This document shows positions 49,612-59,198 of a stretch of 64,000 bases of DNA, piece after piece (the stretch's first letter is position 1; each line of letters starts with the position of its first letter). Location of the stretch: assembly GCA_945897365.1 (NCBI GenBank), contig CAMDFD010000012.1, positions 1 through 64,000 of the forward strand. The letters run 5' to 3'. Below the pieces are notes generated by a model. That model had not been told where the DNA came from and ran no database searches. It saw nothing but the letters and a program-made list of their open reading frames with translations. A program made the position numbers and the translations under genes. The DNA comes from Bordetella parapertussis (GTDB lineage Bacteria > Pseudomonadota > Gammaproteobacteria > Burkholderiales > Burkholderiaceae_B).

Positions 49612-50753
49612 GCATGATGATACATACAATGAATGCGAGACAATTATTGTCTGCGGTGACTGCGGTGGCTGCTGTGATGGCACTCTTGTTTCTAACTGCT
49701 TGCGATAAAAAAGCGCCTCCCAAAGTCAGTCCGCCTCCTCCTGCGGTGACAGTGGCCAAGCCGATCTCCCAGGACGTTCGCAGCTTTGAAATTTTCGATG
49801 GCAATGTGTCCGCCTATTTGTCCGTTGATTTAGAAGCACGCGTTCCTGGGTATCTGACCAAGATTGCCTTTCAAGACGGTGCGCCAGTTAAAAAAGATCA
49901 ACTGCTTTTTGTGATCGAACAAGAGCAATACGCCCAACAAGTCAATTTGACAAAAGCGATTTTCGAAGAGACCAAGATTGAAATTAGGCGTCAACAGGCC
50001 TTGCTCAAAGACAATGCAACCTCACAGTCGGCTGTCGATAAAGCGACGTCACAGTATTTGCAGGCCGAGGCCAATTTAAAACTCGCTCAAATCAACTATG
50101 GCTATACCGAAGTCCGTGCCCCCTTCGATGGGCTGATGGGACGACATCTCATCGATGTGGGGAACTACCTGGGGGCGAGCCCTCAGGGCGTGAAGCTTGC
50201 GACGATCCAAAAAATCGATCCTATTTACGTTTATTTTTCTATTAACGAACGCGATTTGCTCAAATACCAAAAACAGTTCGTCAATGAAAACGACCGTAAA
50301 TCTCAAGTCAACAAGCTCCCTGTCCACGTCCAGCTGCAAGGTGAGGAGGGGTATCCACACACGGGGACCTTGGACTTTGCTGCGAATCTTCTCAGCACCA
50401 GTACGGGTTCCTTACAGCTTCGCGCGGAGCTGCCCAACAGCAAATTCAGTATGCTGCCCGGTTTGTACGCAAAAGTCCGTGTGGAGTATGGTGAGCCGAG
50501 ACTTGCAGTGTTGATTCCAAATAGTAGTGTGCTGACAGACCAGCAAGGCGATTATGTGTTTGTGATGGACGAAAGCAAAAAAGTCTCACGTCGCAATATC
50601 AAGCGTGGTCAGAGATTCCCCCCCTTGGTCGAGGTCACGGGTGGCTTGACTGTGAAGGAATCAGTCATTATCAACGGTTTCATCAACGTTAGAGACGGGT
50701 TGGTTGTCAATCCAGAACTCTCGACGCTTGCGCCGTTGCCTGCACGTCAATAG
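49608..50753 (+). CDS. RND efflux periplasmic adaptor lipoprotein
   Basis: The 381-residue adaptor has a lipoprotein signal with C32 (LFLTACDKK). A barrel-sandwich domain (VSAYLSVDLEARVPGYLTKI), a helical hairpin (about 115-160) and the beta-barrel domain follow. It resembles the MexE/BpeE type. ATG 49608 overlaps the preceding stop; the longer frame from 49476 is a shadow of the channel gene. It bridges the pump and the outer-membrane channel. No regulator gene is adjacent. Confidence 0.93.
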   Translation: MSMMIHTMNARQLLSAVTAVAAVMALLFLTACDKKAPPKVSPPPPAVTVAKPISQDVRSFEIFDGNVSAYLSVDLEARVPGYLTKIAFQDGAPVKKDQLLFVIEQEQYAQQVNLTKAIFEETKIEIRRQQALLKDNATSQSAVDKATSQYLQAEANLKLAQINYGYTEVRAPFDGLMGRHLIDVGNYLGASPQGVKLATIQKIDPIYVYFSINERDLLKYQKQFVNENDRKSQVNKLPVHVQLQGEEGYPHTGTLDFAANLLSTSTGSLQLRAELPNSKFSMLPGLYAKVRVEYGEPRLAVLIPNSSVLTDQQGDYVFVMDESKKVSRRNIKRGQRFPPLVEVTGGLTVKESVIINGFINVRDGLVVNPELSTLAPLPARQ

Positions 50754-50772
50754 TCAGGCAACAGGATTCCCC

Positions 50773-53700
50773 ATGCTTTCTAAATTTTTTATCGAACGTC
50801 CGGTGCTTGGTAATGTGATCGCACTGATCACGATGCTGATCGGTGCGGTCTCTATTTTCGGCTTGCCGATCGCGCAATACCCGCCGATGACACCCCCGAC
50901 GGTGCAGGTCACCACCATGTGGCCGGGCGCCAGTGCCAGTCTGGTGCAGCGGTTAGTCGCCAGCAACATTGAAAATCAAGTGAATGGTGTAGAGAATATG
51001 CTCTACATGCAGTCTGACTCGACTAACGATGGTCGCTACGCGCTGACAGTCACCTTTGAGGTGGGCACCGATCCTAATATGGCCCAAGTGACGGTGCAAA
51101 ACCGTGTGGCCATCGCCTTAGCGGCCTTACCGCAAGCTGTGCAAAAGCAAGGTGTGACCACCAAGGTGCAGTCAACCTCTATTTTGCAGTTTGTCACGCT
51201 CACCTCGAGCAATCCTGAGCACGATGCCCTGTTCCTGAGTAACTTTGCGAACTTGCAATTGCAAAATCGCCTGGCGCGCATTCCAGGCGTTGCCGCCGCC
51301 AACGTTTTTGGCGTGGGCAACTACAGTATGCGGATCTGGCTCGATCCTGCACAACTCAAGATGCGTAATTTGTCGCCGGCCGATGTGTCGGCGGCGATTA
51401 GTCGCCAAAACGTGATGTTGGCGGCAGGGCAGGTGGGTGCACCGCCCGTTCCGATGGGTCAGGATTTTCAGCTGACACTGAATGTCACTAGCGCGCTTGA
51501 AACGCCGGAACAATTTGAGCAGATTTTGCTCAAGACCAACGATCAAGGCGAGTTGACGCGCTTAAAAGACGTCGCGCGTGTCGAGATGGGCAGCCAGAAC
51601 TACAGTCAATTTTTCCGTCTAGGGGATAAACCGGCCGGCGGTATTGCGATCTATCAACTTCCCGCAGCGAACGCGATTGATGTCGCCAAGGCTGTGAGAG
51701 CCGAGATGGAAAAAATCTCCAAGACCTTTCCAAAAGAGATCAAGTGGGAAGTCCCCTTTGACACCACGATGTTTGTGACGGCTTCGATCAAGGAGGTTTA
51801 TCACACCCTCTTCGAAGCAGGAATCTTGGTGCTGTTGGTCATCATGTTGTTTTTGCAGGACTGGCGCGCGACGCTTGTACCTGCGACGACCGTGCCTGTC
51901 ACGATTATTGGTGCCTTCGCATGTATGGCCGCCATGGGATTTTCGATCAATTTGTTGACACTCTTTGCGATTGTCTTGTGTATCGGGATCGTGGTTGATG
52001 ATGCGATCGTCGTCGTGGAGGGGGTCGCCAAAAAAGTTGAACTCGGCCAGACGCCTCGTCAGGGGGCGATTAATGCCATGACTGAATTGCTGGGTCCGAT
52101 CATCGGTATCACGTTGGTATTGATGGCCGTATTTTTGCCCGCTTCATTTATTGCGGGGATCACGGGACAGATGTATCGACAGTTTGCGCTCGTGATCGCG
52201 GCGACGGCCCTCATTAGCGGTATTAACGCGGTGACACTCAAGCCGACACAAGCGGCGCAATTCATCACCCCCAAATTACCTGGGGCAAAAAAGAATTGGT
52301 TTTTTGTCAAATTCGATCAGGTCTTTGAAAAGATTTCCGCTTGGTATGCCAGGTTGATGCATCACCTGATGAACCATCACAAAATCACTTCTTTGGTGGG
52401 TCTCGTGTTGATTGTGGGCGCCATTGTCGGATTGATTCGCTTGCCGACTGGGTTTATTCCTAATGAGGATCAAGGCTATCTGGTGGTTGCCGTGCAACTG
52501 CCTGATGCGGCAGCCTTGTCGCGCACACAAGCAGGCATGGCAAAGGTTGTCACGGCGATTGAAAAGGTCCCTGGTGTGCAACAAGTCGTGTCGATTGGTG
52601 GCGTCAACGCGATGAGCAATAATAGCTCGCAGTCCAATACGGGTGTGATGTACGTCATCTTAAAACCCTGGGAAGCGCGCGGTAAGGGCGAAGATCTCAA
52701 ATCAATCTATATCGGAATGAGCCAAGCGCTCAAGGCCATCCAAGAAGTCAGTGCGAACGTTTTGTTACCCCCCGCAATTCCCGGTTTAGGTTTATCTGGT
52801 GGTTTCCAGATGCAATTGCAGCTGATCGACGGCAGCAACGATTTTAAAAAGCTCGAGCAAATCACTCAAGATTTCCTGCAAAAAGTGCGTGCTCTTCCTG
52901 AAATCATGGTGGTTTTCACGCCCTTTAGAAATAATGTGCCTCAACTCAAGCTCACCTTCAACCCCTCAAGAGCCGAGACACTCGGGGTCTCTCTGGGCGA
53001 CGCCTATGATGTGTTGCAATCCTCGATTGGCTCGACCTATGTGAACCAGTTCTTTAAGTACGGTCAAACCTACCAGGTGTTTTTGCAGGCCGATGGAAAA
53101 AGTCGCGTGAGCGCGGATCAGATTGAGCGTCTGTATGTGAAAAATAAATCCGGCAACATGGTTCCTCTGGGGTCTTTCATCGAGATCACGGAAACCACAG
53201 GGCCGGCGATTGCTTCCCAGTACAACATTTATCCGACCGCGGCGATTCTCGGCGCAGCAGCAGAGGGATTTAGCTCAGGACAGGTCATCAAAGCACTTGA
53301 GGGTTTGGCGACGTCGACCCTGCCTGAATCTGCGAGTTTTGAGTGGACCGCGATGTCCTACCAAGAAAAGTTGGTGGGAAACACCGTTGTCTTGGTATTT
53401 GCACTGTCGATTCTTCTTGTCTACTTAGTGCTTGCCGCACAATATGAGTCTTGGTCGGCACCGATCTCCGTGATTTTGGCTGTGCCACTGGCGCTGGTCG
53501 GGACGGTCATTGCTCTGTTTGCGACGGGCCTCGCCAATAATATTTATGTACAGATTGGTTTGGTGCTGATGATTGCGCTCGCCTCTAAAAATGCGATTTT
53601 GATTGTCGAAGTCGCACTCGAAGAACAGAAGAAAGGACTCAACGCGGTCGAAGCCGCCCTCAAAGCCTCGCATGAGCGCTTCCGACCCATTGTGATGACC

Positions 53701-53985
53701 TCAATCGCGTTCATTCTTGGTGTGGTGCCTCTCTTGACGGCTTCTGGTGCTGGCGCCGCTGCCCGCGTCTCGATTGGTATCACCGTGTTTAGCGGCATGA
53801 TCGCCTCGACGTGTTTGGCTGTTGCACTCGTACCGGTTTTTTATGTTGAAATTCAGACATGGGTTGAAAAGCGTCAGGCTAAACACGAAGCCAAACTCGC
53901 TGCTCGCTTGGCTGCGCATTTGGCTGCACAAAAGCGTGCGCTGGCAGCCGAAAAAATCGACTCACCGACAAACCCTAACATTTGA
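50773..53985 (+). CDS. RND multidrug efflux pump (HAE1/AcrB family)
   Basis: The 1070-residue pump begins MLSKFFIERPVLGNVIALIT and has twelve membrane helices. The proton-relay aspartates of helix 4 lie in IGIVVDDAIVVVEG and the lysine of helix 10 in ALASKNAILIVE. The large porter domains follow helices 1 and 7. It resembles MexF/BpeF-type drug pumps. ATG 50773 fits the family start. The C-terminus is unusually rich in alanine and basic residues (KHEAKLAARLAAHLAAQKRA). Substrates are probably drugs, solvents or aromatic compounds, but not definable here. Confidence 0.94.
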   Translation: MLSKFFIERPVLGNVIALITMLIGAVSIFGLPIAQYPPMTPPTVQVTTMWPGASASLVQRLVASNIENQVNGVENMLYMQSDSTNDGRYALTVTFEVGTDPNMAQVTVQNRVAIALAALPQAVQKQGVTTKVQSTSILQFVTLTSSNPEHDALFLSNFANLQLQNRLARIPGVAAANVFGVGNYSMRIWLDPAQLKMRNLSPADVSAAISRQNVMLAAGQVGAPPVPMGQDFQLTLNVTSALETPEQFEQILLKTNDQGELTRLKDVARVEMGSQNYSQFFRLGDKPAGGIAIYQLPAANAIDVAKAVRAEMEKISKTFPKEIKWEVPFDTTMFVTASIKEVYHTLFEAGILVLLVIMLFLQDWRATLVPATTVPVTIIGAFACMAAMGFSINLLTLFAIVLCIGIVVDDAIVVVEGVAKKVELGQTPRQGAINAMTELLGPIIGITLVLMAVFLPASFIAGITGQMYRQFALVIAATALISGINAVTLKPTQAAQFITPKLPGAKKNWFFVKFDQVFEKISAWYARLMHHLMNHHKITSLVGLVLIVGAIVGLIRLPTGFIPNEDQGYLVVAVQLPDAAALSRTQAGMAKVVTAIEKVPGVQQVVSIGGVNAMSNNSSQSNTGVMYVILKPWEARGKGEDLKSIYIGMSQALKAIQEVSANVLLPPAIPGLGLSGGFQMQLQLIDGSNDFKKLEQITQDFLQKVRALPEIMVVFTPFRNNVPQLKLTFNPSRAETLGVSLGDAYDVLQSSIGSTYVNQFFKYGQTYQVFLQADGKSRVSADQIERLYVKNKSGNMVPLGSFIEITETTGPAIASQYNIYPTAAILGAAAEGFSSGQVIKALEGLATSTLPESASFEWTAMSYQEKLVGNTVVLVFALSILLVYLVLAAQYESWSAPISVILAVPLALVGTVIALFATGLANNIYVQIGLVLMIALASKNAILIVEVALEEQKKGLNAVEAALKASHERFRPIVMTSIAFILGVVPLLTASGAGAAARVSIGITVFSGMIASTCLAVALVPVFYVEIQTWVEKRQAKHEAKLAARLAAHLAAQKRALAAEKIDSPTNPNI

Positions 53986-53994
53986 GATCATCTT

Positions 53995-54519
53995 ATGGCC
54001 CGCATCCCTTACGCAGACTTAAACAATCCCGAAGCAAAACCTTTGGTCGACCGCATCACTGCCGAGCGAGGGAGTGTTCTGCATGTTTATCAAATGCTGC
54101 TGCATAGCCCCCCGATTGCAAGCGGTTGGCTCAATTATTTCACAGCGATTCGTCAGCAAAACTCTTTGCCGGGCGCGTTGCGTGAGCTTGTCATTATGCG
54201 CATTGCGATCGTCAATGGTGCGCCTTATGAGGCGGAGCAGCATGCCCCGTTCGCCTTGCGTGAAGGGGTGACACAGGCTCAGCTAGACGATTTAACGAGC
54301 TGGGAGTCATCCAAGCAATTCGATCCTACGCAGCGTGCCGTGCTTGCCTACGCAGACGCGATGACCAAAAACATTCAAGTCTCCCCGGAGGTCTTTGCGG
54401 GAGTCAAGGCGCTGTTGAGCGACCGTTTGATCGTCGAACTGACGGCGACGATCGGTGGCTACAATATGGTGTCGCGCTTTTTGGAAGCCTTGCAAATCCA
54501 CTCGCACGACGCCCGCTAA
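53995..54519 (+). CDS. Carboxymuconolactone decarboxylase family protein
   Basis: The 174-residue helical protein matches the CMD family: SGWLNYFTAIRQQNSLPGAL, RELVIMRIAIVNGAPYEAEQ and HAPFALREGVTQ. The AhpD-type CxxC pair is absent, so it is not a thiol peroxidase of that type. Such small CMD proteins often lie in catabolic clusters with unknown roles. It follows the pump gene by nine bases. Its last codons lie in a 15-base tandem repeat that also contains the stop codon. Confidence 0.85.
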   Translation: MARIPYADLNNPEAKPLVDRITAERGSVLHVYQMLLHSPPIASGWLNYFTAIRQQNSLPGALRELVIMRIAIVNGAPYEAEQHAPFALREGVTQAQLDDLTSWESSKQFDPTQRAVLAYADAMTKNIQVSPEVFAGVKALLSDRLIVELTATIGGYNMVSRFLEALQIHSHDAR

Positions 54520-54565
54520 AACAACGCCCGCTGAAACGACGCCCGCTGAATCAACACCCGCTTAT
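54506..54565 (+). repeat. Four-copy 15-base tandem repeat across a stop codon
   Basis: Units ACGACGCCCGCTAAA, ACAACGCCCGCTGAA, ACGACGCCCGCTGAA and TCAACACCCGCTTAT lie head to tail at 54506-54565. The first unit holds the last sense codons and TAA of the CMD gene, and the next two carry in-frame TGA. The end of the gene has evidently been duplicated by slippage. Confidence 0.85.
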
Positions 54566-54573
54566 CCGCTTCA

Positions 54574-55365
54574 TCACAACGTGTAAAGTGGGTAGCCTCC
54601 CGGCTCAGCGTCTAACAACCTGAGCATGGCATGCCACTCCAACTCGCCGTAGGGTCGACGCACACCTGGTTGATACAGGTGTGCGGATTTCTCCAAAATT
54701 TCTTTTGGGGGAAGAGAGAGGGCAGTCCCCGCCGCCATGGCGTCGACCTGCGCCCGACAGGACATCTCGAGCTGATACATCAAGTTAAAGGCCTGAGGCA
54801 CAGAGGCGCCACTGGTGAGCAAACCATGGTTGCGAAGAATCAGGGCGTTATGCGGGCCCAGGTCTTTAACAAGACTCTCGCGCTCGGCGAGATCGATCGC
54901 TGGGCCATTAAAGTCGTGATAACCAATATGGTTGTTAAAGCGGCTTGAGGTTTGTGTCATCGGCAACAATCCACAATCCATCGAAGCCACGGCCATCCCT
55001 GCGCGGGTATGCGTGTGAATCACGCAGCCGATATCAGGACGCGCTGTGTGAATACAACCATGGATAACGTAGCCGCTTTTATTGATTCCGTAGTCTGTAT
55101 CGGGCTTACGCACAATTTCACCTTCGACGGTGATGCGCACCAAGCTAGACGCAGTGATTTCCTTGTAGAGCAACCCGTAGAGATTGATCAACAAGTCCTC
55201 GGTGCCGGGAATACGGGCCGTGATGTGGTTGTAAATCATGTCAGTCATGCCGTACTTGTCCATCAAGCGATAGCATGCGGCCAGCGTCACACGCGTCTCC
55301 CATTCCTCAGGACTGACTTTTCCCTTTAGGGGCTCGAATTGAGTTGAAAACTTGCCGCTCACCAT
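54574..55365 (-). CDS. Class II aldolase/adducin-family protein
   Basis: The 263-residue protein has the class II aldolase fold with probable metal-binding histidines in CVIHTHTRAGMAVA and a further one in LRNHGLLTSG. It may be a decarboxylase or aldolase acting on a hydroxy acid. It is the last gene of a five-gene minus-strand operon with an SDR, thiolase, acyl-CoA synthetase and hydroxyacid dehydrogenase. The start has a good ribosome site (AGGAGATT). The substrate is unknown. Confidence 0.85.
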   Translation of the reverse strand: MVSGKFSTQFEPLKGKVSPEEWETRVTLAACYRLMDKYGMTDMIYNHITARIPGTEDLLINLYGLLYKEITASSLVRITVEGEIVRKPDTDYGINKSGYVIHGCIHTARPDIGCVIHTHTRAGMAVASMDCGLLPMTQTSSRFNNHIGYHDFNGPAIDLAERESLVKDLGPHNALILRNHGLLTSGASVPQAFNLMYQLEMSCRAQVDAMAAGTALSLPPKEILEKSAHLYQPGVRRPYGELEWHAMLRLLDAEPGGYPLYTL

Positions 55366-55397
55366 AATCTCCTGTTTTTTTCTATAGGAATCTTACT

Positions 55398-56375
55398 CTA
55401 GCTTTGGGGTGCCACGATGAGGTCGGCCGGATCCAAAGCGTGTTGCTTGAAATAGAGCTCAATATTTCGAAACATATGACCAACGATATGCGGGACATTG
55501 TCATACACACCTCCCGCAGAATGCGGCGTCGCCACAACCTGATCCATGTGGAGCAAGGGATGATCGGCGCGAGGTGGCTCGCCTTCAAAAGTATCGAGCC
55601 CCGCACTGGAAAGCTGACCCGAACGCAGTGCCTCGACAAGCGCAGCCTCGTCAATCAATTCGCCTCGGGCGGTATTGATCAGCATCGCGCCGCGTTTCAT
55701 TTTGTTAAAGGTCTTGGCATTAAAGAGATGCTTGGTCTGCTCAGTGAGCGGCGCGTGCAGGCTCAAGATGTCGCTTTGCGCCAACAAGGTATCAAAATCG
55801 ACGTATCGCACGTTGAATTGTTGCTCAATAGCGGGGTCGAGTTTTGTGCGGCTGTGGTAAATGAGGTTGACGTCAAAGCCACTCAGGCGTTTAGCCACAA
55901 AACGTGCGATATTGCCAAAGCCGAACAGTCCGACTGTTTTGCCGTCAAGCTTGGAGCAGACTGTGCGCAAATCCGAGGCGATCCATTTGCCCTCTTGCAA
56001 ACTTCGGTGCGCCAAGGGGAGGCGACGTGAAGTGGCCAGCATCAGCATCAGCGTATGTTCAGAAACCGGGATGGAGGTCGCGCCAGCCGTGATCGCGACC
56101 GTCACGCCTGCCCGTCGTGCTGCCTCGAGATCGATTTTGTCGACGCCAATGCCCCATTTTTGAATGAGTTTCAAGCGTGGCGCCTGAGCAATCATGTCAG
56201 CGGTCACAAAAGTGCCGGCCGCCATGATGACCTCGGCATTGCGCACCAAACCAAGATGCTCGGCTTGTTCGTTTGTTTTCGCAAAGGCAATCGTAAAAGA
56301 GGGTGGCGTCAAGGCGCGAACCACCTCAATGGTGGACGGTGCCATCGGAGTGAGAAAAACAATATGTGGTTGCAT
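55398..56375 (-). CDS. D-2-hydroxyacid dehydrogenase (NAD-dependent)
   Basis: The 325-residue protein has the NAD-binding motif in GKTVGLFGFGNIARFVAKRL and the catalytic R, E and H in INTARGELIDEAALVEAL and ATPHSAGGVYDN. It belongs to the same superfamily as the enzyme at 46034 but is clearly distinct. It is the fourth gene of the minus-strand catabolic operon, and probably interconverts a 2-hydroxy acid and a 2-oxo acid made or used by the neighbouring enzymes. Confidence 0.87.
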   Translation of the reverse strand: MQPHIVFLTPMAPSTIEVVRALTPPSFTIAFAKTNEQAEHLGLVRNAEVIMAAGTFVTADMIAQAPRLKLIQKWGIGVDKIDLEAARRAGVTVAITAGATSIPVSEHTLMLMLATSRRLPLAHRSLQEGKWIASDLRTVCSKLDGKTVGLFGFGNIARFVAKRLSGFDVNLIYHSRTKLDPAIEQQFNVRYVDFDTLLAQSDILSLHAPLTEQTKHLFNAKTFNKMKRGAMLINTARGELIDEAALVEALRSGQLSSAGLDTFEGEPPRADHPLLHMDQVVATPHSAGGVYDNVPHIVGHMFRNIELYFKQHALDPADLIVAPQS

Positions 56376-56432
56376 GAGAAAGGGGTAAAGGCTGAAAGCG
56401 GTGTCGAGTAGTGCTCTAACGTCGGGTTGTGC

Positions 56433-58025
56433 TCAAGCGGGAGGCAGCGTAATGTCGCCGCGCTCGATCAACAAGACCTTGATATCTTTTTTAACAATTT
56501 TTCCATAGCCGGATTTGGGCATGGTTTCCCAAAATACAAAATGTCTGGGCCAGCGGTACTTGGCACAACGTCCTTCGAGATGACCGAGTAATTCAGCCGC
56601 TTCAACCGCGTTTGCACCTTCACGTCGCACGACTACGGCAACGCCGACTTCACCCCATTTTTCATCAGGGATCCCCAAAATTGCGATTTCCGCGACACCG
56701 GGGTGGGTGAGTAAGACTTCCTCTACCTCGCGAGGGTAGACGTTGGAGCCGCCCGAGATGTACATGTCTGACTCGCGACCGGTAATGTAGAGCAAGCCGC
56801 GTTCGTCCAGACGACCCAGATCACCCGTATGAAACCAACCACCGCGCAACGCTTTGGCGGTCGCTTCGGGATTGCCGTGATAACCGGCAAAGACGGCGGG
56901 ACCGCGACAGCAAATCTCTCCGATTTCACCCGTCTCGACAGGCTCAAGTCGATCGTTCAGGATCGCGACTTCCATCCCCACGCGAGGCCTACCGCAGGAG
57001 CCAATATTGGCATTTGGATCAGTATCCTCCGCACTGTGCATCTCGCGGGGCAGGACGGTGATGTTGCCAGTGACCTCTCCCAGCCCAAAGTACTGCACCA
57101 ATACCTTGCCAAGTTTTTGCAAGGCCAGTTTTTGATCGGCCCGATACATCGGGGCTCCGGCATAAATCACGAACTGCAAGGTGCTGTGATCATATTCATC
57201 CACGGCAGGATGTTCGACTAGCATTTTGATGATCGTCGGCACGGTGAACATATTCGTCACACGGTGACGTTCCACCGCCTGCCAAAATTGCGCAGGGTCG
57301 AGCTTTTCGCTGGGCATCAAGACCGTCGCCGCACCACGGGCGACATTCAGTAGCGCATGGATGCCCGCGCCGTGCGAGAGCGGGGCGACGGCGATCGAGC
57401 AGTCTTGCTCGGTGGTGCCAGGGATTAAATCAGCCAGGTGGTTGTTGACCACAAAGGCCATTTGCCCGTGCGTCAAAATACCTGCTTTAGGTTTTCCCGT
57501 GGTGCCCGAGGTATAAAAAAACCAGAGTGGATCGTCATAGGCAACAGTCTCCTCTGCATCGACGGCGTCAAGATGTTGTGAGATCAGCGTTTCATAAGAA
57601 AACTCACCCGCGCGCGGCTGACCAATCACAATGATGTGTTTGAGCGTGTCTGAAGCCGCCAGCACCGTGTCCGTATGCGCCTGAAAACAATCCTCGACAA
57701 TCATCGCGACGGCACCGCTTGAGGCGCCCAGATAGGCCACCTCGGGCGGCGTCAGACGAAAGTTTGTGGGGACCCAGACGCAGCCAAGCTTAAAGGCCAC
57801 CCAACAATTTTCAAACGTTTGCAGGTTGTTTCTGGACTGCAAGAGTAAGCGATCGCCTTTTTTGATGCCAAGCGCGCGTAAGGCGCTGACCATGGCGTTG
57901 ACGCGTTGATTGATCTGCGCCCAAGTCCAGCACTGTTCGCCTTGAATTAGAGCAGTGTGTTGCGGATACAAGCGGGCGGTATGTGTCAACAAGCGCCCAA
58001 GATTCATCGACTGTGCTGCGTTCAC
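56433..58025 (-). CDS. AMP-forming acyl-CoA synthetase
   Basis: The 530-residue ANL-family enzyme has the AMP-binding P-loop FFYTSGTTGKPKAGI, the motif YFGLGEVTGNI and the C-terminal hinge HTGDLGRLDERGLLYITGR. The catalytic lysine is expected in KSGYGKIVKK. It activates a carboxylic acid to its CoA thioester through an acyl-adenylate; chain length or aromatic nature cannot be told. The GTG start overlaps the thiolase stop (GTGA). A later ATG at 58007 is possible. Confidence 0.9.
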   Translation of the reverse strand: MNAAQSMNLGRLLTHTARLYPQHTALIQGEQCWTWAQINQRVNAMVSALRALGIKKGDRLLLQSRNNLQTFENCWVAFKLGCVWVPTNFRLTPPEVAYLGASSGAVAMIVEDCFQAHTDTVLAASDTLKHIIVIGQPRAGEFSYETLISQHLDAVDAEETVAYDDPLWFFYTSGTTGKPKAGILTHGQMAFVVNNHLADLIPGTTEQDCSIAVAPLSHGAGIHALLNVARGAATVLMPSEKLDPAQFWQAVERHRVTNMFTVPTIIKMLVEHPAVDEYDHSTLQFVIYAGAPMYRADQKLALQKLGKVLVQYFGLGEVTGNITVLPREMHSAEDTDPNANIGSCGRPRVGMEVAILNDRLEPVETGEIGEICCRGPAVFAGYHGNPEATAKALRGGWFHTGDLGRLDERGLLYITGRESDMYISGGSNVYPREVEEVLLTHPGVAEIAILGIPDEKWGEVGVAVVVRREGANAVEAAELLGHLEGRCAKYRWPRHFVFWETMPKSGYGKIVKKDIKVLLIERGDITLPPA

Positions 58026-59188
58026 GTCGACTCCAGCACGCTCAGGTAGTTGGCGACAGCCGCGCCACCCATGTTAAAGACCGCGCCTGCATGCGCGCCC
58101 GGGATTTGCATGTCGCCAGCCGTACCAGACAGCTGCATCGCCGCCATGACATGCTGGGACACACCGGTCGCACCAATAGGATGCCCTTTGGACTTTAAAC
58201 CGCCCGAGGGGTTGACGGGGAGTTTGCCTTGTTTTGTCGTGACGCCATCCAGAATGACGCGAGCGCCTTGGCCGTGAGGGGCCAAGCCCATGGCTTCGTA
58301 TTCAAGCATTTCGGCGATCGTGAAACAGTCATGGGTTTCCACAAACTTTAAATCATCGAGGCTGGCACCTGCGTCCGCAAGGCCTTTTTGCCAAGCCAGC
58401 GTCGCACCCTCAAAGCGTGTCGCATCGCGACGTGAGAGAGGCAGAAACTCATTGACCTGGGTGCGCGAGCGCCAACGCACCGCAGGCACTTTGGCGCCAG
58501 CCAGAGGTTCATTCGACAACACTAAAGCTGCAGCGCCATCAGAGACCAACGAGCAATCGGAGCGCTTGAGAGGGCCCGCGACAAAGGGATTTTTTTCTGA
58601 AGGATTGCGGCAAAAATCAAAACCTAAATCGCGACGCATATGAGCATAAGGATTGTGCATGCCGTTGGCGTGATTTTTAGCAGAAATCGCTGCGAGCGCA
58701 TCGGACTGATCCCCAAAGCGTTCAAAGTACTGACTCGCGATCTGACCAAACACGCCTGCAAAACCACCCTCTGTATGTCCTTCTTCTTTGACGTAAGAAG
58801 CCTTGAGCAAGATGTCGCCAATCTCTTTGTTGGGCAGGGTGTTCATCTTTTCCATACCCACGACCAGTGCACGTCGGATGCGACCGCTTGCCAAGGCGTC
58901 GAGGGCTGCCCAGATCGCAGCTGACCCTGTCGCGCAAGCATTTTCCATCCGCACCGATGGCGTATGACGGAACTCAGGGATGGCGATGCTCATGAGCGCG
59001 CCACTGAAGTCTTGTTGCACAAAGCCAGCGTTAAAGTGACCGACAAAAATGGCATCGATATCACTGGGCTCCAGGCCTGCGCTTGCAATAGCAGGCAGTG
59101 CAGCCTCACGGATCAGTTGATCGAAATCCATGTTGTCGAGCTTGCCGAACTGGGTATGTCCCCAGCCAACGATATAAGGTTGTTTCAT
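58022..59188 (-). CDS. Thiolase-family acyltransferase (SCP2-like)
   Basis: The 388-residue protein has the active-site cysteine C85 (RMENACATGSAAIWAA) and the C-terminal blocks HDCFTIAEMLEYEAMGLA and KSKGHPIGATGVSQHV, typical of SCP-x/thiolase-like enzymes. It would cleave a 3-oxoacyl-CoA. ATG 59188 is preceded by the strong AAGGAGATTTCA. It overlaps the synthetase gene by four bases and follows the SDR closely, making a short beta-oxidation-like set with the SDR as dehydrogenase. Confidence 0.9.
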   Translation of the reverse strand: MKQPYIVGWGHTQFGKLDNMDFDQLIREAALPAIASAGLEPSDIDAIFVGHFNAGFVQQDFSGALMSIAIPEFRHTPSVRMENACATGSAAIWAALDALASGRIRRALVVGMEKMNTLPNKEIGDILLKASYVKEEGHTEGGFAGVFGQIASQYFERFGDQSDALAAISAKNHANGMHNPYAHMRRDLGFDFCRNPSEKNPFVAGPLKRSDCSLVSDGAAALVLSNEPLAGAKVPAVRWRSRTQVNEFLPLSRRDATRFEGATLAWQKGLADAGASLDDLKFVETHDCFTIAEMLEYEAMGLAPHGQGARVILDGVTTKQGKLPVNPSGGLKSKGHPIGATGVSQHVMAAMQLSGTAGDMQIPGAHAGAVFNMGGAAVANYLSVLEST

Positions 59189-59198
59189 TGAAATCTCC

